Below are positions 48,201 to 58,395 of a stretch of 64,000 nt of DNA, piece after piece. The notes beneath the pieces are model-generated. The model saw only the letters and a program-made list of their open reading frames with translations, had not been told where the DNA came from and searched no databases. Position numbers and translations under genes: made by a program. The DNA comes from Agrostemma githago. Taxonomy: Eukaryota > Streptophyta > Magnoliopsida > Caryophyllales > Caryophyllaceae. Where the stretch lies: assembly GCA_958450325.1 (NCBI GenBank), contig OY288242.1, positions 558,001-622,000 of the forward strand. Reading direction: 5' to 3'. Positions within the stretch are counted from its first letter, which is position 1. Each line of letters begins with the position of its first letter.

Positions 48201-48622
48201 TATTAGAGGGTTCATCAAAGGACCATCAAGGTAGAGTGATGGAAGGTGTAAGCGGGAATGGTGATGCATCAGAAGATGACAATGGAGGAAATCGAGAAGT
48301 CCGAGTGAAAGTTTTGGTGAGACGTGGACACAAGCAACAAACAAAGCAAATGTGCATTCCTCAAGAATGCTCTTTGGTACGAACCACGAGGCAGAATGAG
48401 GCTGCGGAGCTGGAAGAGAAGCAGGACATAAAGAGGTTAGTTTTAGAATATAATGAAAGAGAAGAAGAGGACATAGTAAATCATTTAGGAGAAGGTTGGA
48501 CTCAGACTAGTATAGCCACAATTCAGGGTCGGGGTAGGGGTGGTGGTGGGAGACAGTGGGTCCCTCGTTATCGGTTTCATCATCATTCAGGTGCGGGCTA
48601 TCATTATGGCCGAAGAAGATGA
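39297..48622 (+). CDS. UPF2: UPF2, nonsense-mediated mRNA decay factor, 16 exons
   Basis: A scaffold of the NMD surveillance complex that bridges UPF1 and UPF3. Exons: 39297-39356, 40192-40279, 40522-40724, 41135-41479, 42431-42535, 43248-43375, 43503-43679, 43868-43949, 44390-44716, 44826-45023, 45153-45254, 45543-45794, 45888-46106, 46459-46629, 47035-47220, 47687-48622. Total 3579 nt, 1192 residues; Arabidopsis UPF2 is about the same length. Domains: MIF4G-1 about residues 50-265 (FLRTLDSSIKRNTAVIKKLK), a Lys/Glu-rich linker about 425-480 (KEKGKKGKKRKAKKG), MIF4G-2 from about 483, MIF4G-3 about 690-880, an acidic linker, then the UPF1-binding segment near the C-terminus (VKVLVRRGHKQQTKQM, EEKQDIKRLVLEYN) ending GYHYGRRR. 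For exon 8 a second AG 22 bp upstream (43845-43846) would add residues; I chose the one giving LPDIRALVPAVLLG. Confidence 0.95.
42629..43008. mobile_element. Harbinger-like MITE in UPF2 intron 5
   Basis: Left GGACTTGCTTGGAAT matches the left end of the element at 12701-13000. Right CATTCGAAGTGGGCCCC is a decayed complement. It shares the TAATGCATTACCCC centre with that copy. It is entirely intronic. Confidence 0.6.
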
Positions 48623-49509
48623 AGCAGACGTTATTTTCATCCTCTTCCAACCGTCTCTTGAGACTCTTGACTGATACTTTTCTCTTAAGGCATCCTGGTT
48701 TAGTGATCCTATGAATTGGTTATCGGTATATCTCATAAGCTGCTAAGCATTAAGTGAACGATGAAGGGCATGAAGAAAAAAGTAGTTGACGTTGAGAGTT
48801 TCGGATTTGTTTTCGGTTAGTTGAGCTAGCTAGTATTGTACTCCGTACTCGGTAGTTGTGATGTCGGAAATTTAGGTGAAATGCTAATGTAAAGTATTCT
48901 CGGTTGATTGCTTCAATATCGGCGCATGTAGTGTTAACGTTATGGGGGGTAAAATCCAGCTTTGTAATTAACACCGTCGCTTTTCTGGGTATCATTGTGC
49001 CTTGTGAGTTGTGAGTAGACCCATCAAACGGTTCAGACTTCTGGCTGTTCAGAACAGGCCAGATCGAGTGTATGGGTCATAGGTCGGACTCGGAAAGCCC
49101 AAATATTATGTAATTCATCCTTCTTTTCACTTGGAAAAAGAGAGGAAATCACACGTTCTTGAGACTAAGGCTTTGTTCTTTTCAACTCGCTTCATGACTT
49201 CACGTCTTTAGTTCAGTCCATTTCGGTTGAGTTCAGTTCCAACACGGCATAAGAGGAGGGAGTAGTTGTACAATAATTAGGGCAAGACTTGTCAACAGTT
49301 GTGTAGTTATCCCAAAGTAAAGGGCATTTATTTTTGGTTTAGTACCATAGTACGTGGATGAAATTGGGCATCTTCTCAAAAGTTATTATTATATGCTATC
49401 ATCCAAACAAAATGATTTGGACATGGTTCTCATTTTGGTGCTACTTGGGGAAGCATCCTGTAAATCCTATGTAATGAGTCTTATCCGAAAAATAGGATTA
49501 TACATCTGG
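48623..49509. other. UPF2 3' flank and intergenic
   Basis: The first few hundred bases are probably 3' UTR. A TACTCCGTA word is at 48839-48847. A GTTCTTTTCAACTCG...AGTTCAGTCC segment (about 49170-49250) resembles the element at 51269-51432. Confidence 0.45.
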
Positions 49510-49755
49510 TGTCCTGGTTGTATAATAACATTGTACAATCAAGGCAAACTTTTTGAGCTTTTATGTATATTTATCGAGCATATAAAAGTTTCTGAGCTGA
49601 GTTGTAAGTTTTTGAGCTTAAACATTTATGTGATTTAAATCGACTACTTTACACTAAAGCTCAGAAAATTTACAGCAAAACTCGAAATCTTTGTGATAAA
49701 ACTCAAAATCTTAAAATCAATTGTACATAGAGCTATGTGCAACTGGCTGTATAAT
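49510..49755. mobile_element. MITE, family G copy 3 (inverted)
   Basis: Contains GTCCTGGTTGTATAATAACA, TTTTTGAGCTTAAACA and CAACTGGCTGTATAATTC, the inverted counterparts of 8239-8500. Confidence 0.6.
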
Positions 49756-50264
49756 TCTCTAATTAGTCTTATCCGGTAAGGAAGGAAAATGCAACAAAAT
49801 TAATAAGAGATCGAGGGTGCAAGAGATGTAAACCAATATAGTCACCTTTTTTGATGAGTATATCGGTTACAATATTATTAGATGCAGCTTCTCTCATTTC
49901 CTTTAATTATCATTATCATTGTTCGTATTTCCATGACCGCATCATGCTTGTTCTTAAAGAGGTCAATGACGAATTACTTAACTTTAGACTGAGTAAGATC
50001 TACCCTTTGACCTAAACTTGTAGTCACTGAGAAAACCATTAATAATAGGAGGGGATAAGATTGAATGTTTTTAGATTCATTCGTAACGATCTATAACAGT
50101 TATTGGTTTTGATGAGGTGGAGAATGATTAATGATTTTTACGTTGTTATATTTGAAATAATGGAAGAGAATTGAGTCATCTCAATAAGACATGTTAAAAA
50201 GTGAGTATAAATAGCGAGATAAGCAGCATAGTTGAAATAGTCGTACTAAATTACTGGTACTAAC

Positions 50265-50385
50265 TTATCCTAGTGGTTAAGATCAGGTGCTCTGGGACGG
50301 TAGGTTCCAGGTTCGAATTCTCCTCCCCTATATTGTAATGCGACTAAGTGCGTTCTTCGATGAACCAAAAAAATAAAAATAAACT
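50265..50385 (+). mobile_element. tRNA-derived SINE, copy 5
   Basis: Plus strand. A box TAGTGGTTAAGATC, B box GGTTCGAATTC, core TGCGACTAAGTGCG, A-rich tail at about 50366-50385. The extreme 5' bases (CGAAGATG) are lost and no target duplication is evident. Confidence 0.8.
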
Positions 50386-50599
50386 CTAATAAAGGAGGTT
50401 TTATACTTTATAGTTTATACTTAATCCTTATCTACTACAAGGAGTGTATATAATTGTATCCATCACACAATTAAGTCACAAGTGCTACTTTTAAAGTGGT
50501 AGTAGTCGTCTACCACACCACAAGTGACTAAAGAAGTTGGTAAGGATTAAGGAAGGCTCCCCGTGCATGCTTCTATCATCAACTAATGAGTAAGTTTCC

Positions 50600-50935
50600 C
50601 ATATTATCGATATATATCTGTCACAAATTGGTGATGGGTTAAATAATAAAGAGAACATTTTTTGAGAGACGGTCTCATATAAAGATGGTACGCTTGTTAT
50701 AAAAACAGATACAAAACAAAGTTGTCATTTAAGGATACAGATAATGGTACTGAAGAATGATCTCTCAATAAGTTATTGAGAGACCGTATTTTCCAAGATT
50801 TTGTGAATAATAATATACTCCGTACATGATTAGACAAAGATTATAAACGATAAATTATTTGTTTTCATCTATCATAATTAAATATTATTCGACCCGCCAA
50901 AAATTTATGACAGATATTTTCATCGTAAAAAAACA
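50600..50935. mobile_element. TGACGGATAT-family MITE (I) interrupted by a family H MITE
   Basis: The outer arms ATATCTGTCACAAATTGGTG plus GGTTAAATAATA (left) and TATTATTCGACCCGCC plus ATGACAGATATTTTC (right) are inverted. Between them sits a separate element (50655-50805). This is an insertion into an insertion, so H is younger here. Confidence 0.65.
50655..50805. mobile_element. MITE, family H copy 2 (nested)
   Basis: TTGAGAGACGGTCTCA at the left and TTATTGAGAGACCGTATTTT at the right. The interior AAAACAGATACAAAACAAAG is shared with 4565-4805. Confidence 0.7.
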
Positions 50936-51268
50936 AATTGTCTTACTCAATTAAGAACCTCCTAGAAACACCTACACCTACACTACACCTTTTAGCTTTC
51001 AAAGCATCTTTGCTTTCCTTCCCATTCCACTATTGCACTCTTATTATACCACCAACTCATCCTACTCTTGTTTCTTTGTCATGGCTCGAAAATCGACATA
51101 AATATTTTAATCTTAAAACGGGTTAAATACTATAAACGTACATGATAAATACAGATTATGTATAAAAAAATTGAGAATAACAATAATTTTGTCTAATGTG
51201 AATATGTGACGTCTATATACTTGAAATATCGTTTGACCCATTATAAACCTAAGACTCTAAGAGTGCAA

Positions 51269-51432
51269 GGCCATGTTCTTTTGGACTGAAACTGACTGAA
51301 CTTAACTTTAACTTTAACTTAACTTAACTGAACTTAATTTAATTGAAACTGTCTGAAATATAGAGACAAAATAGGTCTCTTAAAGCTGAACTGAACTGAA
51401 ACTGACTGAATATAAGTTCAAAAGAACATGGC
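51269..51432. mobile_element. Foldback MITE with GGCCATGTTCTTTTG ends
   Basis: GGCCATGTTCTTTTGGACTG at the left is mirrored by TTCAAAAGAACATGGC at the right. Both arms carry ACTGAAACTGACTGAA and CTTAACT-type simple repeats between them. Confidence 0.75.
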
Positions 51433-51604
51433 GTAAGAGTCTAATACGGATGAAAGATCGAGCAAGTGCTAATTATATCGGTGTGCCATCATGGCAGCTG
51501 TATTCTTTTCTTTACTTTACTTTTCTTTCTTTCTTTCTTTAATTTTATTCGTAAAACGAAAATTAGTATGCCATCAAGGCAGCTGTATTTTCGCAATTCT
51601 TTTA

Positions 51605-51807
51605 CTACTAATTCTTGTTTGTGATGAAGTTATCCGTCATATTCGCGTGACATGTCAAATAATATTCGTTTAAAACAAAAGATAAAAAGCAAACTACATG
51701 GAAAATGTCAATGATTTGCCCCCTAATTGACTAAATGACTATTACTTGACCCGTTATAAGTATACAACAGATAGTTAGATACTACCGTCACAGGGGAGAC
51801 TAACTTT
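51605..51807. mobile_element. TGACGGATAT-family MITE (I) in the GASA promoter
   Basis: The left arm has GTGATGAAGTTATCCGTCAT and ATGTCAAATAATATT. The right arm has CTATTACTTGACCCGTTATA and ACTACCGTCACAGGGG. Its right end is about 20 bp from the GASA TATA box. Confidence 0.6.
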
Positions 51808-51827
51808 TCTGGTACTCGTATCACCAC

Positions 51828-51835
51828 TATAAATG
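51828..51835 (+). promoter_or_regulatory. TATA box of the GASA gene
   Basis: TATAAATG lies about 100 bp before the GASA ATG at 51937, at a normal plant distance allowing for a 5' UTR of about 70-80 nt. Confidence 0.6.
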
Positions 51836-51936
51836 CACTCACTTGTTCCACTTCAACAAACGCATATACACAGTAACACACAAACACACACACACAACGC
51901 ATTCTATTAGTGTTACGTACATACGAGCAAGCCATA

Positions 51937-52971
51937 ATGGCCATTCCTAAGTACTCCTTTGTCACCATTTTTGTTGTCTCTCTTCTTCTTCTTCTCCATC
52001 TCCATCTAGCTCAAGCTCATCAATTGGTATGAATGAATTCCCTACATACTGTTTCGACTTCAAATACACACAATTTTATCATTCTGTCATATTTTAAAGA
52101 TATGTACAGATGTACTCTAGGCTGTAACTACGACTCTCAAAAGTCTTGCAGCTTGCAATATTCTTGTTTCGTCGAGATTAAACCCTTAATGTCTCATAAG
52201 TCATAACTCTCATTTTGGATGTGCCCGTCTAAGTTAGCATTTTTCCCCTCTACTGATGTGAAAAACGTCTTATGTGACTTATTTAGTTTATCCAGACGAA
52301 TTTGATAAACTGATCCCAATATTTTAAAAATAGTGTAAAAAACTTACGTGGCGTATACAGTTTATATATATTTTATTATATTTTGAAAAGTAAAGTGATC
52401 CTAATAAAATAAAGTTGGATTTGCAGGTTGAAGGAAATGGTGCGAAAAGGTCCCTTCTTGGAATAGGTATGTACTCTTACGTGATGTAACCATCGATGTT
52501 TTTACTGCTAGCAAAAAAAAAGCGTCGTTACTTCAAACTTTGAAAGGTAAAAAACCAAGAAACAATCGAGAGTAGACGAACTGAATTCCAACGTATGTAG
52601 AACCACCTAGCTCAAACACAGTCGGATGCAACTATGTAAATAGATAGCTCATTCATCATCACTCGGCCAATAAACGAGAAAATCTTCTTAGACAAAAGAA
52701 TCAGTTATTAGCGATAATGTTATTCTGTCGAGTCAAGTTCATACAAAGATGACGAGTAATGACTAAAATGGAAGTGGGTCGGGGTGCAGATTGTGGAGCA
52801 GCATGTGTGGAGAGGTGCAAGTTATCAAGCAGGCCAAACCTGTGCAAAAGAGCATGCGGGACTTGTTGCGCTCGCTGTGGCTGTGTTCCACCCGGTACTT
52901 CTGGTAACCAACAACTCTGCGCTTGTTACTACAACCAGACCACCCATGGCGGCAAACGCAAGTGCCCTTAA
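51937..52971 (+). CDS. GASA/Snakin gibberellin-regulated cysteine-rich peptide, three exons
   Basis: Exons 51937-52026, 52427-52466 and 52790-52971, giving 103 residues. Exon 1 encodes the signal peptide (MAIPKYSFVTIFVVSLLLLL...AQAHQL). Exon 2 is a tiny 40-nt spacer (VEGNGAKRSLLGI). Exon 3 is the complete GASA domain (DCGAACVERCKL...GGKRKCP) with all 12 conserved cysteines, including the ACGTCCARCGCVPPGT core and the KCP end. GASA peptides are secreted or apoplastic. They act in growth responses to gibberellin and other hormones, and some (snakins) are antimicrobial. All splice junctions are GT-AG and keep frame (CAA TTG|GTATGA, ATAG|GTATGT, GTGCAG|ATTGT). A polyadenylation-type AATAAA lies near 53095. 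Confidence 0.93.
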
Positions 52972-54006
52972 CTTCTGAACACTACTGCATCATCCATCCA
53001 TCAGAATCGGTCTTATACAACAATAATACATACAGTACATTCAGCTTCATTACTACTCCATACGTGTTTATGTTGTCATCGCATTAGTTACTTCAATAAA
53101 TCCATTTACCATCCTGTACTTCGTTTGTAAACTATGTAAATCATCCCGCGTACTGATATAATGTGCATGCTATTATCGTAGCTTGTTATGTAAAATCTAT
53201 CGTTTTCAAACATTGCATTGCCAAAATAAACTCTACTGCAAAGTGACAGATAAATAGTCTAGTATCTCTCTCGACTGCAAGATCCCCTACAAAGATGGTC
53301 TTTCTTCACCATTAATACGAGTAGCACAAGAGTATATACAAGCACTTGTTCAGAAAACAAAGAAGAGTCTCAAAACAACAACATATATAAGCATTCACTT
53401 GTCGTCTCTTACCTAACACGCATCCAGAGCGAGCTCAACAACGCAGCTCCATAACCTGGAAAAAAAAAATTTACACCAAATTGTCGAGCAAGTATGATTT
53501 GTGTCGCCAATGGTTTATGTTATATGACATGAAATCAAGCTCAAAACAACTTAAAGGCGTGTTTTTTTTGCTGAGAATGTGCATGATCAAACGATCTTTA
53601 AGGCAATGCAAGAAACGAGTTATTATGCATTAATAGTTTAATAAAGAGTACCATTTTCAATCTAAAATTTAAGTTAAGACCATTAAATACACACTAATAC
53701 TACTTAGAACACTAGCCTTAGTACTTCAGAGTCGTTAAAACTTTCACGACATTTAGTTTGTAGTACTCTTCTCTTGTTTCTTTGTACTTTGAGCCAATGG
53801 TAAAATAAACCGTAACACTATATTTTGACACAATTTTTTAGAACTATATGCATGCAGGGTTTTAATACATAGTTATTTTCTTTTTAATATCATAGACTTG
53901 CTCAACAATTCAGCCTAAAATTTTGAAGAAGCCAAAACAAGAATAAAAGTTGATGGAGCCCTAACCTTGGTGTCGATATCAGCACCGGTTTGTGGTTTCA
54001 ATAACA
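52972..54006. other. GASA 3' UTR and convergent intergenic DNA
   Basis: GASA (+) and the SINA-like gene (-) converge here. No other gene, and no clear transposon ends. Confidence 0.5.
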
Positions 54007-55920
54007 TTACTTCCTTGTACTGTCATCTTTACTATGCACGCAGACTTCCAGTTTAAGACGGCCGCTTGTGTTGTAGAAGTAACCTGGTACCATAACGTAA
54101 TCCACTGAAGGAGCCATACTCAGCTGGCCGTTACAACCATGTGTAGACGATTGAAATTTAAGGGAACTGCAACCTCTGCTCAGTACAATATCATATTTAT
54201 ATCCGTCTTTTGATGAACTTGAATTGATACACCTAAGGGCTATTGTGTTTCCGTGGCTCAAGATGAACACAGTGTCATCTGTCTTTTCCTGAAGAACGAG
54301 AAAGTTTTCATCCATTCCCAGGGAAACAGAAAAGACAGAATTGTAGCGAAAACGAACGAGATGATCTGAATGCTCCATGGACATATGGTGGGAAAGCTTT
54401 CGAGGTGAGCCACGGAAAAAGCAGCCAGTAAATGGACATAAACATGGTGCAAACCTGCATTTCTCTTCATGCTCGTGTTTCTTACAGTAACTAACAGTTT
54501 CTTTGCAACCATTTTTAATGTAACAGCATGGCACTTTGACGGACTCAATTACCTTCTCAATGGCCCGACAACGGTTGTTACCTATTCTTCCACAGCATGT
54601 GGGACATTTGTTGTTGAGATTATTGCAGCATGAAGAGCACGCGATGTGTCCATTGTCACACTGCATTATTCATTGAGCAAACAAGGTTTAGGATTGTCGC
54701 ACTGCATTAGTCTTTAACTCTACGCTGTTTCTGCAATGTTCAAGAAACATGTTACCAATGACACTGGACGCAAAGAAAGTCAATGGACAGGCTATGATAA
54801 CAAGTTAAAAGTATGAGGCAGACCCCAAGTTTCTCTTAAACAACCTTGACTGATACTACTACGCGGTCATTTTCTTCATAAAAGGAAAAGTGAGATGCTA
54901 CTGAATTCAATTCTGAGAGTTCAACTACTGGTAATTCAGGCCCAACAGTGTGAAATCATGCACAACAATGAGATCAGTAAATCGTTCGTCCAAACTTCAG
55001 TCACATTACTTGGCCAGAATGGCCACCAATGTTTTCCCAAAATCGCAATCAGGTACCCTAAGGTATTGATTCCTAGACTGTCTCAGATTTGCAGTAGGGT
55101 ATTACTGTCTCTTCGCATTTGTGAAATTAAAATTAATCATCCTCTTCAGGTCAACCCATATGAGCAACAAATAAACAAAAAAAGAGCAGAAATTCATCAA
55201 ATTTATCAAAATTTCCAAGCATTAACCTCACAAATTAAGGGCTAACTACATCAAAGTTTGTACCATATCCCAGAAAACTTCAAAATCTAACAGGGACCCC
55301 TTCAAAATCTACAAAAGAAACAACTTTCCCAGTTTCGGCATCAGAAAAACTTCCTTTCTAATACCCACATCATCATAATTCATAAACATGGAGTATATAT
55401 ACAAGTACGATTTTTCTAACCTGTGCCCATTGGACACGTGTTAATAACATATGTCCGAGTATCCAACAGACACATGTTAAAAAAACCGATACAGTCAAAA
55501 ATAGAGAATAATCTAGCAAAGATTGAGACTTTGAGCAAAAGGGGAGAAAATAAACCAACATTAAAGGAAAGAAACAATGCAAAATCCAACAAAGATTGAA
55601 ACTTTGAGAAAAAATGAAGAAAAGGGTACCTGGAAAACAGGAATAGTCAAGGGTTCAAAGCAAATGGAGCAATCAAGAACATCGGGATCGGATAGAATCA
55701 CAGAAAAAGGTGCAGCAGAGCCAGAGGAGTTGGTCCTGGACGTTGAATTAGTATCACCATCACCATCACCATCATCATCATGATTATTATCATCTGATTG
55801 GTCTTGTTCTTGATGATCATGATGTGGGTTTGATTGGGAAGTTGAACAAGTTCTCCTTTTTTTGGGGCTTCGCACACAGATTTCATCGTCAACTTCTTCC
55901 TCAACCGAAAATTTCGCCAT
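54007..55920 (-). CDS. SINA-like RING E3 ubiquitin ligase, two exons
   Basis: Exon 1 is 55630-55920 (97 codons) and exon 2 is 54007-54660 (217 codons plus stop), giving 314 residues. The intron splits the RING: exon 1 ends DCSICFEPLTIPVFQ, and exon 2 continues CDNGHIACSSCCNNLNNKCPTC. The Cys and His ligands fit the SINA RING. The SIAH-type zinc finger follows (CCYIKNGCKETVSYCKKHEHEEKCRFAPCLCPFTGC...HHMSMEH), then a divergent substrate-binding region. The N-terminus (residues about 30-70) is disordered and rich in Asp, Asn and Ser. It resembles the plant-specific SINA-like 7/10 group more than SINAT1-5. Substrates are unknown. A family B MITE sits about 105 bp upstream of the ATG. Confidence 0.9.
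55409..55489. mobile_element. MITE, family K compact copy in the SINA-like intron
   Basis: About 80 bp. TTTTTCTAACCTGTGCCCAT and the arm GACACGTGTTAATAACATAT are mirrored by AACAGACACATGTTAAAAAA followed by CCG. Almost entirely palindromic. Confidence 0.55.
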
Positions 55921-56025
55921 TTTTGGATCCTATAAATATCTCCTCCCCTATATCTCTGCTTTACTTCTGTTGGGTTTGCTAAACATGCGTGCAGATCTCT
56001 CTTTCACTTCTATGACAAAGTATTA

Positions 56026-56227
56026 CTCCCGAGTTCCTATGATTGCCCCGTTTCTTTTTGGGTGGAAAATAAGGAAAGAAAAATGAGTGGTTAAAAAAAA
56101 AAAAAACAGAGAGATAAATGGGTGGGTGAACGTGAACCACACATTTATGGCCTAAAATAGAAAGTGGGTAAAAGATTGAACTCAGCTCAAAAAGGAAAAT
56201 GGGGCAATGTTAGAAACTCGGAGGGAG
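56026..56227. mobile_element. Stowaway-like MITE, family B copy 3
   Basis: The left end CTCCCGAGTTCCTATGATTG has lost three bases of CTCCCTCC. The right end is AGAAACTCGGAGGGAG. TA flanks both. It lies in the SINA-like gene promoter. Confidence 0.75.
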
Positions 56228-56229
56228 TA

Positions 56230-56545
56230 CAATTTTGTCATTTCATTAATTCATCCTACCTCACACATCACTCTATAAAGTAGTCATAATTGCCTATATA
56301 CCCTATCATTACACAATTTTCTTAATTATTGTGAAAAAGTAAATGGGACAATCATTTTGGGACGGAGGGAATATCTTTAAAAGATCGGAGTATTCAATTA
56401 TCTTTCGATTGAGATCGGATTATGACGAAATCTTCGATGTATATATACTCGAAACATAATCATTTTTGAGTTTATTTTAAGAAACGTCAATCATTTTATG
56501 ATATACGAGTTTTATTTAGGTGATAAAACAACCAATCAAAACAAG
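56230..56545. other. Intergenic, no gene seen
   Basis: Contains GGGACGGAGGGAATA (about 56357), the right half of a Stowaway-like element whose left end is lost or lies at about 56227. Confidence 0.4.
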
Positions 56546-58395
56546 TTATATACTCTATTTTACATCGCGTCGGGGTTCTATTTATTGTTATTAGGTACTT
56601 CCTCCCATTTTTTGGAAACCTACCATTTGATTAAAATATACCTCACATATATTCAACTTATGGTAGGTTTCCAAAGAATAGGAGGGAAAAATATTTTATT
56701 CCTATCGGCAAGTTTCTTGAAAAAAAATTGCACTTTCGAGCAACTTTAAGCATTGTCGAAAAATAGCCAAAATGACCGATTTTGAAGGTTAATATCCACA
56801 TTTTTTCAACATGTTGGGTCCCGAAATAAAAATAGTTCATATTCGCGCTGAATAAAGTTAACACCCAGTAAAATGTCCCGGTGTAAAATTTGAGTCATTT
56901 GGAATTCAATGGATACTTTTAAAAGCCATAATATTACGTTATGACACATGTCGGAATCAGTCGAAACAAATTCTATACTCTATTTTATATCGTGTCGGGG
57001 TTCTATTTATTGTTATTAGGTAATATTTTATTCCTATCGGCAAGTTTCTTGAAAAAAATTTGTGCTCTCAAGCAACTTTAAGCATTGTCGGAAAATAGCC
57101 AAAAATGACCGATTTTGAAGGTTATTATCCACGTTTTTTTCAAAATTTTGGGTCCCGAAATAAAATAGTCCATACTCGCGCTAAATAAAGTTGACACCGA
57201 TTAAAATGTACCAGTATAATATTAGAGTCATTTGGAATTCAATAGATAGTTCTAAAAGCAATAACAATATGTTATGACACGTGTCGGAATCAATCGAAAC
57301 AAATTCTATACTTTATTTTATATCGTGTCGGGGTTCTAATTATTGCTATTAAATAATATTCTATTCCTATCGACAAGTTTTGTGAAAAAAAAAAAATCAC
57401 TTTCGAGCAAATTTCACCATTGTCGGAAAATAACCAAAAACCACCGTTTTTTAAGGTTATTATTCACGTTTTTTCGACATTTTGGGTCTCGAAATAAAAA
57501 TAGTCCATACTCGCGCTGAATAAGGTTGACACCTATTAAAATGTCCCGGGGTAAAATTTGAGTCATTTGAAATTCAATGGATACTTTTAAAAGCCATAAC
57601 ATTACGTTATGACACGTGTCATAATCAATCGAAACAAGTTCTATACTGTATTTTATATCGTATTTGGGGTTCTAATTATTGTTATTAGGTAATATTCTAT
57701 TCCTATCGACAAGTTTCGTGAAAAAAATTTGCGCTTTCGAGCAACTTTAAGCATTTTCGAAAAATAACCAAAAAACGACCGATTTTGAAGGTTATTATCC
57801 ATGTTTTTTTCAACATTTTGGGTCCCGAAATAAACATAGTTCATACTCTCGCTGAATAAAGTTGACACCTATTAAAATGTCCCCGTGTACAATTTGAGTC
57901 ATTTGAAATTCAATGGATACTTTTAAAAGTCATAACATTACATTATGACACGTGTCGGAATCAATCAAAACAAGTTCTATACTCTATTTTATATCGTGTC
58001 GGAGGTTCTAATTATTGTTATTAGGTAATATTCTATTCCTATCGACAAGTTTCGTAGAAAAAATTTGCGCTTTCGAGCAACTTACAACATTGTCAAAAAA
58101 TAGTAAAAAATGACCGATTTTGAAGGTTATTATCCACATTTTTTCGACATTTTGAGTCCCCAAATAAAAATAGTCCATACTCGCGCTGAATAAAGTAGAC
58201 ACCTAGTAAAATGTTCCGGTGTAAAATTTGCGTCATTTGGAATTCAATGGACACTTTAAAAAGCCAAAACATTACGTTATGACACGTGTCAGAATCAATC
58301 GAAACAAGTTCTATACTCTATTTTATATTGTGTCGGAGGTTCTAATTAATGTTATTAGGTAATATTCTTTTCCTATCGGCAAATTTCGTGAAAAA
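56546..58395. repeat. Tandem array of about 335-bp units, about 5.3 copies
   Basis: Units start with TTCTATACTCTATTTTATAT at 56971, 57304, 57639, 57975 and 58309. A first unit at 56546 is lengthened by a MITE. Spacings are 333, 335, 336 and 334 bp. Each unit contains TCGGGGTTCTA, ATTCCTATCG, CGAGCAACTTTAAGCATTGT, GACCGATTTTGAAGGTTATT, GGGTCCCGAAATAAA and TTATGACACGTGTCGGAATC. The minus-strand frames repeated in each unit (STLFSAS..YFYFGTQNVEK) are by-products of the repeat. The last unit breaks off after about 87 bp. Confidence 0.92.
56593..56690. mobile_element. MITE inserted in the first unit of the 335-bp array
   Basis: CTTCCTCCCATTTTTTGGAA and ACCTACCA at the left are mirrored by TGGTAGGTTTCCAAAG and AATAGGAGGG at the right. 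It accounts for the extra about 95 bp of unit 1 (425 versus about 335 bp), so it inserted after the array formed. Confidence 0.75.

Noticed and set aside
54895..55245. 116-codon plus-strand ORF opposite the SINA-like gene
   Set aside because: It lies wholly within the intron of the minus-strand gene and has no recognisable domain.
57414..58202. Repeated minus-strand ORFs (STLFSAS...YFGTQ) in the 335-bp array
   Set aside because: The same frame recurs only because the DNA repeats. Each is broken at different points and there is no start or domain logic.
56546..58395. Possible CRISPR-like array
   Set aside because: Units are 335 bp with no short repeat/variable spacer alternation, and the genome is eukaryotic.
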